From: Cellvibrionaceae bacterium
GTDB lineage: Bacteria > Pseudomonadota > Gammaproteobacteria > Pseudomonadales > Cellvibrionaceae
Length of the DNA: 64,000 bases
Direction of reading: 5' to 3'
NCBI GenBank assembly: GCA_021151825.1
Contig: JAGKWQ010000005.1
Coordinates: forward strand, 248,001-312,000
Shown: positions 1-8,230 of the stretch, piece by piece
Layout of the letters: each line of letters starts with the position of its first letter
How positions within the stretch are numbered: position 1 is the first letter of the stretch
Notes under the pieces: model-generated
Told to the model about the DNA's origin: nothing
Databases searched by the model: none
What the model saw: the letters and a program-made list of their open reading frames with translations, nothing else
Translations under genes and position numbers: made by a program

Positions 1-178
1 ACTTTTTATTTTTGGTTTTAGAACTATTGGCAGGCCAAGTCAGATAGCCATCTCGATCTAGCCCGAAATCTTCTCTATCTTTGCACGGTTTCATACTCGC
101 TTCATTTAACTCGTAGGGTTTAGACCCGAGGTTCGATCGAGTTCTGTAGCCGTCTCTCCTGTTAGTAATTTTTAACAT
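1..178 (-). CDS. Partial hypothetical protein, third gene of the kinase operon
   Basis: An open frame starts with ATG at 178-176, two bases after the kinase stop codon, and runs 59 codons without a stop to the window edge. The visible peptide is hydrophilic and basic (begins MLKITNRRDGYRTRSN, later KPCKDREDFGLD). I recognise no domain. The tight spacing to the kinase suggests a third gene of the same transcript, which would make it a kinase partner or substrate candidate; that role is inference. Because only the N-terminus is in view, it could also be a short chance frame. Confidence 0.45.
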   Translation of the reverse strand, partial: MLKITNRRDGYRTRSNLGSKPYELNEASMKPCKDREDFGLDRDGYLTWPANSSKTKNKK

Positions 179-180
179 GA

Positions 181-1227
181 TTAGTGCTTCCGAAGAAATT
201 GTTTTATTGCCGCCCGTCCCATCGTAACATTGCAGTACGCAGTAATTCTCTGCGGCTTCCCACTCATTGTTTTTTTCCAGGCAGTTGCATCTCCTCCTGT
301 TGTTACAGACAAGTCAATCTTTACCCCTTCCGCTGTTGTCTTGCTCCATGTTCTTCCATTTACGTCATGAGACAACTCCCAATCTAGAAGTTCACCTTCA
401 ATTCCTGCGAAGTCATTAACTACGTCAATAGCAGAAACATATCGATCCTTTAGATCGACTTCTAAACACTTTTTAATTACGTTAATCATGCATTGAGGGA
501 TGTGTTCCGGATAATTGTCGCGTTTAGGAAATTGCCCGTTCACTACCGCAACTCGATATGCATTCGTATCGAGTATTCCGCCCTTTTTAAAGGTAGCATA
601 TTCACCGTAAAACACATCATCACCGACGCATATCCGATGGAGTGTGAGCCCGAATTGATATATATCGAATTGGCGGTTAAAAACGTCTGTTTTAAACGCT
701 TCAGGCGGAACCATAGAGCTATATATCCGATCCTGACCAGCAGTACCTCCATAAGAGGTTTGTTTGGCCAAACCAAAGTCGGACAAAAGCGCCTCACCTC
801 GATCTGAAAACAATATATTGTCGGGTTTTACGTCAAAATGAATTAATTTTTTTGAATGAATGTTATTCAAACCACTTAACACTTGTGTGCACCAGACAAC
901 AGTCTCCCGCACGCTTATTGGCCCTTTCTGCATCCTTTTCTTGAGTGAGCCATTCTTGAAATACGGCATTGCTAGGAAAATATGGTCTGCATCTTGGCAT
1001 CCATAATGTATTGGAACAACATTCGGATGGCTGCTTAGTTGCAGTAATGACGACTCGATAAAGTATTCGTTTACGTTTGAAAAACTCTTCTTTAGTATCT
1101 TCTTTACTACTATGTCAAAACTTAGCTGTAGATCAGTTGCCGTAAATACTTGTGAATTTTTCCCTTCTTGCCCAATTTCACTATTAATATGGAAACTCAG
1201 CTCAGCCGTACGGGTAGTATTAAGCAT
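181..1227 (-). CDS. Ser/Thr protein kinase (Hanks type), cytoplasmic
   Basis: A 348-residue Hanks-type kinase. Visible motifs are a glycine-rich loop at 18-27, an invariant-lysine candidate in VVKK (K42), a catalytic loop HFDVKPDN at 130-137 with Phe replacing the usual Arg of HRD, DFG at 150-152, and PPE in place of APE near 174-176. The HFD loop suggests a non-RD kinase that may not need activation-loop phosphorylation. No transmembrane segment is seen. Residues from about 285 form a short unrecognised C-terminal module. It overlaps the upstream small gene by 8 nt and is followed after 2 nt by another open frame, so it sits in a compact operon. The position in a defence-rich island suggests a phage-defence or stress role, which is inference. 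Confidence 0.85.
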   Translation of the reverse strand: MLNTTRTAELSFHINSEIGQEGKNSQVFTATDLQLSFDIVVKKILKKSFSNVNEYFIESSLLQLSSHPNVVPIHYGCQDADHIFLAMPYFKNGSLKKRMQKGPISVRETVVWCTQVLSGLNNIHSKKLIHFDVKPDNILFSDRGEALLSDFGLAKQTSYGGTAGQDRIYSSMVPPEAFKTDVFNRQFDIYQFGLTLHRICVGDDVFYGEYATFKKGGILDTNAYRVAVVNGQFPKRDNYPEHIPQCMINVIKKCLEVDLKDRYVSAIDVVNDFAGIEGELLDWELSHDVNGRTWSKTTAEGVKIDLSVTTGGDATAWKKTMSGKPQRITAYCNVTMGRAAIKQFLRKH

Positions 1228-1678
1228 TTTGAGCCCCCAAAGCTGTTAGGATTGCTTCTCTTTGTTCTTTATTATGATCACCCCAACTCTCTACCAATTC
1301 AAAAGACTTCTCACCGTCTACATGTAGTTTGAAGTCAGCACGACGCATATCAAGTTTGGCTGCAATTGTAGATATTTGTCCGCAAAAATACGCGGATACG
1401 AAGCTACTCGCAAAAGCCTCTTGAATCACTCCCTCTATTTCTACGCGCCTTATGTTCAATGTTTGAGAGTTACTTTCTACAACTCTCAACCCTGCTTTTA
1501 CTATGTCGTATTCCCGCAGGATATCTAAAATTGAGTTTCGCACGTATTTTAGTGCTTCAGGTGTGGGCAAAGCTTTAGGAATTTTTAATTCCTCCACGTT
1601 TACAATTTCTTTATCTTCTGAATCGTACACTGCAAAAACCACTGAATCTGGTTTTACTCTAATCCCAAGAGTGTTCAC
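1220..1678 (-). CDS. Hypothetical protein, possible RNase H/RuvC-like fold, kinase partner
   Basis: A 152-residue protein with a GTG start at 1678, preceded by GGGGA with about 7 nt spacing. It begins with a beta-strand-like stretch (LGIRVKPDSVVFAVYD) and has a central segment NSQTLNIRRVEIEGVIQEA. Together these recall the alternating layout of RuvC-like RNase H-fold nucleases, though a full set of catalytic acids is not obvious. Its stop lies inside the kinase start region (8-nt overlap), so the two are almost certainly co-translated. I do not recognise the family; the fold assignment is a weak inference from strand pattern, and a non-enzymatic kinase regulator is equally possible. Confidence 0.6.
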   Translation of the reverse strand: MNTLGIRVKPDSVVFAVYDSEDKEIVNVEELKIPKALPTPEALKYVRNSILDILREYDIVKAGLRVVESNSQTLNIRRVEIEGVIQEAFASSFVSAYFCGQISTIAAKLDMRRADFKLHVDGEKSFELVESWGDHNKEQREAILTALGAQNA

Positions 1679-1983
1679 ATCTATTCCCCGAGCATTTAAA
1701 TTTTAAATACAGCTCCCCAAGTTACGCCGAACACTATCATGCCGGCTATAGACTCACCCGGAGACCTTATTGAACAACATCATACATAACATCCATGACC
1801 TCCAATTGCTATTACAAAGAGTTACGCGCCGGTAAAGAACAAGTCTAGCGTACGAATAACAGCAATGAATTCCAAATCGGCAATTTATTTAGGAGGCATC
1901 AAGGATATAACTGCACAGATGCTCTTTCCAACAATGCAGACCAGCTATCGCTGGCAGTAGAAATAGCTCCGTCATACTCATTC
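1679..1983. other. Intergenic region with no recognised gene
   Basis: About 305 bases between the kinase operon and the 3' end of dnaE2. I see no convincing open frame, hairpin terminator or RNA gene. The promoter of the kinase operon should lie at its left end, just right of 1680, but no clear -35/-10 pair stands out. Confidence 0.4.
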
Positions 1984-4900
1984 TTAGTGAAAGTCCCGCG
2001 ATCTCAGCGCGAGACCATTAAGCCTGTCAGTCGCATTTTGAATATGCCCTGCAATAACATGAACTATCGGAACACTTACCCCTTCAGTCAGAATCTCAAC
2101 TGTGCCTTTAATGATAAGTAATTTCCCCGTGAGTATTTCTGTCCTGAATCGCTCCTGTGTGGAATTCCAAATAATCACATTAGTCGTGCCACTTTCGTCC
2201 TCGAGTGACAGGAACATAACTCCGCTAGCAGTGCCTGGACGCTGCTTGCCCGTTACGATTCCCGCAATACGCACAAAGCTTTTATGTCGCAAATCAACTA
2301 AATCCACAAATCGCTTACACTTATCGAAGGGAAATTCAGATCTCAGAATTTTCATAGGATGTATGCGCAACGTGAGGCCAATAGATGCATAATCATCCAG
2401 GACATTTTCTTCGAGTGTCGGACCTGGCATTAACAAATCGTCATCATCCACAACACCGGCGTCTAATAATTCTGAGTGTGGCATCAGTGCAGAAGTTTGC
2501 CAGCGCGCATTGAATCGATCTCCCGCTATCTCGCGGAAAGCATCCGCCGAGGCAAGGCATTCCAATGCTGAATCGCTTAGCGACGTGCGTCTCGCAACTT
2601 CCTTAAGCGTCTTAAATGGAACATCTCCTCGCGCCACCTCAATTGACATCGCATCTCCATTATTAAGACTGCTTACAGAAATAAATCCCAGACGAATTCC
2701 TCGATTTCCATTTTCATCCAGCTCTAATGTGTTTTCGTAAAAACTGCGGTTAACATTAACGGGTTTAACTCTAATTTTGTAACGGCGCGCATCCTGTATT
2801 AGTTGAGATGGACTATAAAACCCCATTGGCTGACTATTTAACAATGCGCAATAAAATGCCGCCGGATGATGCCGCTTAATCCAACTAGATACATAACATA
2901 GAATAGCGAATGATGCAGAGTGACTTTCAGGAAAACCGTACCCCCCGAATCCCTTTACTTGTTCGAATAAATTATCTGCAAATTCTTGCGTATATCCATT
3001 CCCAAGCAAACCATTTTTGAATTTATCTTCAAATAACAAGAGCTTTGAATTCTTGCCCCAGTTGGTGATTGCTCGTCGCAACTCATCCGCTTCCCCTCCA
3101 GTAAAACCAGCAGCGACCATACTAAGTCTCATAACTTGTTCCTGAAAGATGGGAACACCTAGTGTGGGCATTAATACATCTTTGATTGCATCACTTGGAA
3201 AAGTAATAGGCTCCTCACCCGCTCGGCGACGCAAGTATGGATGAACCATGTCGCCTTGGATGGGGCCGGGCCGGACTATTGCAATTTCAATCACGAGATC
3301 ATAAAAACATTTCGGCTGTAATCGAGGCAGCATCGCCATTTGTGCACGTGATTCAATTTGGAATACACCAACACTTTCGCCACGACATAGCATTTTGTAG
3401 GTTTCAGGATCTTCCCGAGGAATGTCCTGCATTGAGCGAATAACAGGATCGTATGTAGCAATAGATTCAATTGCACGCCGCAGTGCTGAAAGCATTCCTA
3501 ACGCAAGTACATCTACTTTCAGCAGCCGCATTGCTTCAAGATCCTCTTTATCCCATTGAATGATTGTTCGGTCTGCCATTGCCGCGTTTTCTAACGGAAC
3601 CAAATCACTGATCCTCGTTTCTGAAATAACGAAACCACCAGTATGTTGACTCAAATGGCGAGGGAATCCATAAATGAGTTGAACCAATTTGAAAAAATGG
3701 TTGAGCAAATCGCTGCCGATTTTTATGCCCATTGCCTCGACACGTTTTTGCAAATCCTCGCTGTGATCCCACCATGCAATATTTTTCGTTAAATGATTTA
3801 GCAGAGACTCATCCATACCCAGCGCTTTACCGACATCGCGCACAGAGCTCTTACTTCGATAAGTAGTCACCACCGCAGCAATAGCTGCACGCTCACGCCC
3901 GTATTTACGATAGATGTATTGAATAACCTCTTCACGACGCTGGTGTTCAAAATCAACGTCAATATCAGGCGGCTCATCTCGCTCGCGTGAGATGAACCGT
4001 TCGAAAAGAACACCAATCTGCCCTGGTGCAATTTCTGTGATAAACAGGCAATAACAAACAACTGAATTTGCAGCTGAGCCGCGACCTTGACAAAGGATGC
4101 GCTGCTCACGCGCAAATCGGACAATGTCATGCACTGTCAAAAAGTAGTATTCGTACTCAAGCTCTTCAATTAGGCCAAGCTCTTTTTCAAGTAGCTCCTC
4201 AATCCAATCCGGTACTCCCGCTGGCCAGCGCTGTTGCTTACCAATACTCACTAGGTTTCGAAGGTGAATGATTGGTGTTAATGAGTCCGGCACCAATTCT
4301 CGTGGATATTGATATCGAAGTTCTATCATTGAAAAATGACATAGATCTGCAATAGCGCAGGTCTCGTCAAGCAACTCCTGTGGATACAAGCGGCCCAACT
4401 GATGCAACGACTTCAGATAGGCTTCGCCATTCAATTCAAGCTTGGTACCCATTTCTTGAATTGGGGTATTGTGCTTAATCGCCATGAGAATATCTTGCAG
4501 TGGTTTTCGATCAGCGCTATGCATGAGCGCTTCGCCACATGCCATCAAAGGGATATTTTTTTCAATGCCGAGCGCTTGCCATCGTGCAAAGTCTTGTTGC
4601 TCGCCGCCATGCAGTTGGTGGTTAATACCGATCCACAAGCGGCCTTTAAATGCATTGTTTAATTCATTGGCTACTTCATCAGAAATCGCCTCGTTCAGCT
4701 TGGCAATCCAGATGATCAAGCAGCTACGCAAGCGAAAACGAAGGTCTTCAAAATGCGCTTCATAAGAGCCTTTATCCGCACGACGCCTTGCCAACGTGAT
4801 GAAACCCGATAGCTCGGCATAAGCAATGCGAGAAGGTGCAATCGCAATCAAATGCATTCCATTAGACAAACGGAACCGGCTGCCGATAATTAATTTAAAC

Positions 4901-5073
4901 CCAACTTCTTCAGCCGCAACAAATGCTTTTACAACACCTGCAAGCGAACACTCATCGGTAATCGCTAGTGAGTCGTAACCGAGTTCAGCTGCTTGGTAGA
5001 TATATTCAGCTGGATGCGATGCTCCATTAAGAAATGTGAAGTTGGTAGTGGTATGCAAATGGGAGTATCGCAT
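1984..5073 (-). CDS. dnaE2: Error-prone DNA polymerase DnaE2 (ImuC)
   Basis: A C-family polymerase III alpha-subunit paralogue that performs translesion synthesis during SOS mutagenesis with ImuA and ImuB. The 1029-residue product starts MRYSHLHTTTNFTFLNGASH, a typical DnaE2 PHP domain. The palm carries the PDIDVDF acidic motif and the RGSAANS signature. The C-terminus has an OB-fold-like segment near VRIAGIVTGKQRPGTASG. I chose the ATG at 5073-5071 rather than an upstream in-frame start because its A is shared with the imuB stop (TAATG overlap) and the PHP domain begins there. It is the last gene of the imuA-imuB-dnaE2 operon. Length and motifs are complete, with no sign of decay. Confidence 0.95.
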   Translation of the reverse strand: MRYSHLHTTTNFTFLNGASHPAEYIYQAAELGYDSLAITDECSLAGVVKAFVAAEEVGFKLIIGSRFRLSNGMHLIAIAPSRIAYAELSGFITLARRRADKGSYEAHFEDLRFRLRSCLIIWIAKLNEAISDEVANELNNAFKGRLWIGINHQLHGGEQQDFARWQALGIEKNIPLMACGEALMHSADRKPLQDILMAIKHNTPIQEMGTKLELNGEAYLKSLHQLGRLYPQELLDETCAIADLCHFSMIELRYQYPRELVPDSLTPIIHLRNLVSIGKQQRWPAGVPDWIEELLEKELGLIEELEYEYYFLTVHDIVRFAREQRILCQGRGSAANSVVCYCLFITEIAPGQIGVLFERFISRERDEPPDIDVDFEHQRREEVIQYIYRKYGRERAAIAAVVTTYRSKSSVRDVGKALGMDESLLNHLTKNIAWWDHSEDLQKRVEAMGIKIGSDLLNHFFKLVQLIYGFPRHLSQHTGGFVISETRISDLVPLENAAMADRTIIQWDKEDLEAMRLLKVDVLALGMLSALRRAIESIATYDPVIRSMQDIPREDPETYKMLCRGESVGVFQIESRAQMAMLPRLQPKCFYDLVIEIAIVRPGPIQGDMVHPYLRRRAGEEPITFPSDAIKDVLMPTLGVPIFQEQVMRLSMVAAGFTGGEADELRRAITNWGKNSKLLLFEDKFKNGLLGNGYTQEFADNLFEQVKGFGGYGFPESHSASFAILCYVSSWIKRHHPAAFYCALLNSQPMGFYSPSQLIQDARRYKIRVKPVNVNRSFYENTLELDENGNRGIRLGFISVSSLNNGDAMSIEVARGDVPFKTLKEVARRTSLSDSALECLASADAFREIAGDRFNARWQTSALMPHSELLDAGVVDDDDLLMPGPTLEENVLDDYASIGLTLRIHPMKILRSEFPFDKCKRFVDLVDLRHKSFVRIAGIVTGKQRPGTASGVMFLSLEDESGTTNVIIWNSTQERFRTEILTGKLLIIKGTVEILTEGVSVPIVHVIAGHIQNATDRLNGLALRSRDFH

Positions 5074-6587
5074 TATGCAAACACCCCGTGCACATACCAT
5101 TTTTTATCGTAGAGATCGAAGTAGATCCACACCGGTAAGTTGTCATGGCGTTTAGCTAAAAAATAATCTCGCGCTACCGGCTTTTCCCACCATTCCCCGA
5201 TGACTCGTTCGGGGCCGACTAACGTCGAAAGGTATCCATGCCAGTGCAGTTTGTTTCCTTTAACGTCAATCAACTCTGGCTGTGTTAGCAGCCATGTTGG
5301 GCGCAACGCTTTTAGGTGAATCTCTGGTAACTCCTGATCACATCTATCTGCAAGCGCCACCATCGCGTTAGTTATTTCTGGAACACGGCTGTCGCGATAA
5401 CCTAGTTTATAAACGGCGCTATCACCTAATCTGGCTTTTAGCTTTGCAATCGTAATAGTGAAGTCATGCACTGACTTGCGGCGACGGGTTTGATCAAAGT
5501 CCAATACTTGGCTCTTTGTTTGTAGCGGCATCACATGATGGCAAGTGAGCTTTACCGTATCGACCTCAAATGGAAGCTCTTTATTGTCGAACTGGATTAG
5601 TGATAGGTCATAGAGCAGCTGCCAGTGACTTTGCGGCTCATCACTGTTTACTTTAACGAATTCTTTTTTTCTGTAGATATCAGAAATACACCATTCAATA
5701 TATTGGCATTGCTGCTGGCGCTTACGCAGATAACTGCTGAGTTCTTGAAGCAGGCTTTCAAATGCAGGTTTTAGTTGCTCAACATTCGTGACGGGATAGT
5801 CGAACTGTATTTCCTCTTCAAACCATTCGACCGGGCGATAGATATCTCGCGGCTTTTCAAACAAAGAACTTTGTTGAAAGTTTTGGTCAATATCATAAAT
5901 TTCACAGAGTACATCAGTGAATGCAGCACCCAGCCGCTTTTTAAAGCTGCTAATCGACTTGCCTTCGATTTGCTCTGCAAGGTCCCCAAAGGTTTTAAAG
6001 CCGGTCTTGGATAAGGCTTCAACTGCTTTGGGATAATCGAACAGCAAATCAATTGAGAGTCGGTTCAACCTTTCGATAAAAACTGCCTTGGTTTCATTAC
6101 CTACAATTTCGTGATAATCAAACGACAGGTACCAAGCGGCCTTTGCAGAATGGGCAAGTCCACAATCAAAACCGTAAGGAGTTTGTGCAAGGTGCGTAAA
6201 TACCATTTCGGATATAGCTTTCAGTCCACCAAATAATTTCAGGCAACTGGAAATTTCCAGCAGCAAGCCGGACTGCGCAAGTTCAACACTGCTAAAGCGA
6301 TCAATATATGGGCTGAAGTGGTAGAACTGTTCGGACAGTTCACTCAGTGCTGATTGCTCTTTTGCTTCATCGCGCTCAACAACTTCACAGCCACTGAGCA
6401 ATTGCGCCGTGGTGATATCCATACCCACTTGCGCACCAGCTTCTTCTGCCAATGCGTTAGCAAAGGTGACGCGTTTCTTTTCAATAACGACTATTGGCTT
6501 TTCTATAGGGTCATCGAGTTTCAGAGCAGTCAGTGGAAGGTCGGAAAATCTGATGGCAAGCCAAAGTCGTGAGCTTGATGCACTCAC
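5073..6587 (-). CDS. imuB: ImuB, Y-family polymerase-like mutagenesis protein
   Basis: A 504-residue Y-family-like protein (RLWLAIRFSDLPL at the N-terminus, then a palm-fingers-like region). In known systems ImuB is catalytically inactive and acts as the adaptor that joins DnaE2 to the beta clamp and ImuA. It starts with GTG at 6587, giving a 4-nt GTGA overlap with the imuA stop, and ends sharing one base with the dnaE2 start. The context between imuA and dnaE2 makes the assignment firm. The N-terminus lacks the acidic DxD-type residues expected of an active Y-family enzyme, which is normal for ImuB. Confidence 0.93.
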   Translation of the reverse strand: MSASSSRLWLAIRFSDLPLTALKLDDPIEKPIVVIEKKRVTFANALAEEAGAQVGMDITTAQLLSGCEVVERDEAKEQSALSELSEQFYHFSPYIDRFSSVELAQSGLLLEISSCLKLFGGLKAISEMVFTHLAQTPYGFDCGLAHSAKAAWYLSFDYHEIVGNETKAVFIERLNRLSIDLLFDYPKAVEALSKTGFKTFGDLAEQIEGKSISSFKKRLGAAFTDVLCEIYDIDQNFQQSSLFEKPRDIYRPVEWFEEEIQFDYPVTNVEQLKPAFESLLQELSSYLRKRQQQCQYIEWCISDIYRKKEFVKVNSDEPQSHWQLLYDLSLIQFDNKELPFEVDTVKLTCHHVMPLQTKSQVLDFDQTRRRKSVHDFTITIAKLKARLGDSAVYKLGYRDSRVPEITNAMVALADRCDQELPEIHLKALRPTWLLTQPELIDVKGNKLHWHGYLSTLVGPERVIGEWWEKPVARDYFLAKRHDNLPVWIYFDLYDKKWYVHGVFA

Positions 6588-7342
6588 GTCTTACCTCGCA
6601 GCGGGGTCACACTGGCAAGACGCGGTGGCTTCACATCCGGCTTGGTGGCTGGTGCATGCTGGTTGAGGGCATGGTAGGGCAATACCGGCTGCCATTTGTC
6701 CGGCAGAGGCAGCACGATAGGTTTGGCTTGTTGAAGCTGTAAATGACCTTTCTGCTTAAAAACAGTGATCTCCAAACCGGTAGGTACAATCTGGGCATAT
6801 ACACGCAATGTCGCGGGCGAGCTTTGCTGCTGCGCGGATGCTGGTCGGAACATCACCGATAACCCCGTACCTTCAGCTGATGCCAACTGGCATTTCCTGA
6901 GTTCGGTATAGGTCATCGATTCATTGGGTTGCCACGCAAGTACTGCCCCGACACTGGCCCGCGACAACTCAATGAAACACGCGATGAAATGATTTTTCTC
7001 TGCGGCGGTCACAACCAGTAAGCGCTCAAGATCAATTCCAGCCTGAATAAAGGCTTGGCTGAAGGGGGCAGCTGGAGGGTTTAACAGGACAATCAAACCT
7101 GGCAATTCGAGTAGGGATGGGGTGAACAGCTGCCATTCACCTTGCATGCCCTGTTGACATACCTCCACTAAACTTCCTAAAGGCCATCCACGATTCAACA
7201 AGCCTGTATTCAACTCCTCATAGCCAGTCTCAACAGCTGCACGTGTGGTGAAGCGCTGGGAGGAGCCCATCCACATATCTTCTCTGAGCAAAAGCTGCTC
7301 AAGCGATACATTGGCTGGAAATTCAGGTGGTATCTCATTCAT
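6584..7342 (-). CDS. imuA: ImuA, RecA/SulA-like SOS mutagenesis protein
   Basis: A 252-residue member of the ImuA family, a RecA-fold-related protein that modulates RecA and joins the ImuB-DnaE2 mutasome. Family features are the N-terminal WMGSS and the stretch NTGLLNRGWPLGSLVEV, the equivalent of the RecA-like core start. I prefer the ATG at 7342 over an in-frame GTG at 7351, because the LexA box (7356-7371) and its -10 lie immediately upstream and would crowd the GTG. No clear ribosome site precedes either start. It is the first gene of the cassette and overlaps imuB by 4 nt. Confidence 0.9.
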   Translation of the reverse strand: MNEIPPEFPANVSLEQLLLREDMWMGSSQRFTTRAAVETGYEELNTGLLNRGWPLGSLVEVCQQGMQGEWQLFTPSLLELPGLIVLLNPPAAPFSQAFIQAGIDLERLLVVTAAEKNHFIACFIELSRASVGAVLAWQPNESMTYTELRKCQLASAEGTGLSVMFRPASAQQQSSPATLRVYAQIVPTGLEITVFKQKGHLQLQQAKPIVLPLPDKWQPVLPYHALNQHAPATKPDVKPPRLASVTPLRGKT

Positions 7343-7355
7343 GATTATCACTATA

Positions 7356-7371
7356 CTGTAGTTATATACAG
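7356..7371. promoter_or_regulatory. LexA box (SOS operator)
   Basis: The site reads CTG-N10-CAG with an AT-rich alternating centre (CTGTAGTTATATACAG). It is extended by TATA on both sides into a 24-bp near-palindrome at 7352-7375. This matches the gammaproteobacterial LexA consensus. It ends 14 bases before the preferred imuA start and lies 76 bases before the divergent SRAP gene, so it probably represses imuA-imuB-dnaE2 and may also repress the SRAP gene. Confidence 0.92.
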
Positions 7372-7400
7372 TATAGACCGCCGAACCACTGGACAGTCAA
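7370..7400 (-). promoter_or_regulatory. Putative imuA promoter overlapping the LexA box
   Basis: On the minus strand a TTGACT -35 (7395-7400) and a TATACT -10 (7370-7375) are separated by 19 bases; an alternative -10 TCTATA gives 17. The -10 runs into the LexA palindrome, so bound repressor would block polymerase. The spacing is slightly long, so the exact -10 is uncertain. Confidence 0.5.
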
Positions 7401-7447
7401 CTGACTCGTTTAGAACATTTTCGACCTGATCGTTTTGGAGTTAAGCC

Positions 7448-8164
7448 ATGTGCGGTTATTTGAGGCGTCACATCAGCCCCAGGGATTTGAAGGAGTTTCT
7501 GAAGCTTATTGGGATGCCACAGCTTGAAATTCAATTTCCCGATAGCGGCACTGCCCAGCATTTCTACCCAGCGTGGGGTGCAGTGCCGGAGAAGCAAATC
7601 AAAGGGCTTATCGTGCTGGAAGATGGTCATCCTAAGGTTGTTGACGCGACTTGGTGGTACGCCTGCGATGAGCAAGGGGATGTTTTGCGTCCCAACATGG
7701 CAAAGCAGACCCTCAACGCCAGAAATTTACACCTGGAATTTTGGCAAGAGCCTCTAAGACATCGTAGGGGGATCGCACTCGCAACTGCAATTGGTGAAGC
7801 TATTGGCCCAAAGGGAAAGGAAAAACGCTTTTTTGTGGAAGGCGCACGTCCATTGTTGATGGGCTGTTTGTACAAACGATTTCAAAATGGTAAGTACAGT
7901 TGTGCGGTCATAACCCGTAATGCACATCCTCGCTTCACGGATTATCACGACGATGCGTTCCCCCTGATGCTGCCTCATGATCCAAATTTCTTGAAACTAT
8001 GGCTTTCTGATACAGCCCCCGACCATCCGGCAATTGCCGAATTGCTAAAGCAACCGAAAATCTTTACCGATCTCACCGTAACACACGTGAAAACATACAA
8101 GGATGCGGTGCCAAAAGGAGATCCAGTACTAATTCAAGCGGATGAATACGAAATGACTCACTAA
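7448..8164 (+). CDS. Divergent SRAP-family (YedK/HMCES-like) abasic-site protein
   Basis: A 238-residue SOS-response-associated protein. SRAP proteins crosslink covalently to abasic sites in single-stranded DNA through the N-terminal Cys. Cys2 is present (MCGY), together with candidates for the other active-site residues: Asn90 in LNARN, Glu117 and His167 in the YHDDAFPLML segment. The sequence is divergent from ordinary YedK; for example, the usual GFYEW around the Glu is absent. A GGAG site at 7437-7440 lies 7 nt before the ATG. It is divergent from imuA with the LexA box between them, so shared SOS control is likely. Abasic-site shielding would complement DnaE2 translesion synthesis (inference). 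Confidence 0.85.
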   Translation: MCGYLRRHISPRDLKEFLKLIGMPQLEIQFPDSGTAQHFYPAWGAVPEKQIKGLIVLEDGHPKVVDATWWYACDEQGDVLRPNMAKQTLNARNLHLEFWQEPLRHRRGIALATAIGEAIGPKGKEKRFFVEGARPLLMGCLYKRFQNGKYSCAVITRNAHPRFTDYHDDAFPLMLPHDPNFLKLWLSDTAPDHPAIAELLKQPKIFTDLTVTHVKTYKDAVPKGDPVLIQADEYEMTH

Positions 8165-8230
8165 ATTTAACTAGGAGCTAGCAAATTAATTTTTAGCATT
8201 TACTAGTAATCAATGATTTCTGACAACTTA

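Noticed and set aside
2102..4765. Several open frames of 60-100 codons on the + strand opposite dnaE2
   Set aside because: They lie wholly within a strongly conserved gene, show no family motifs and lack ribosome sites; shadow frames.
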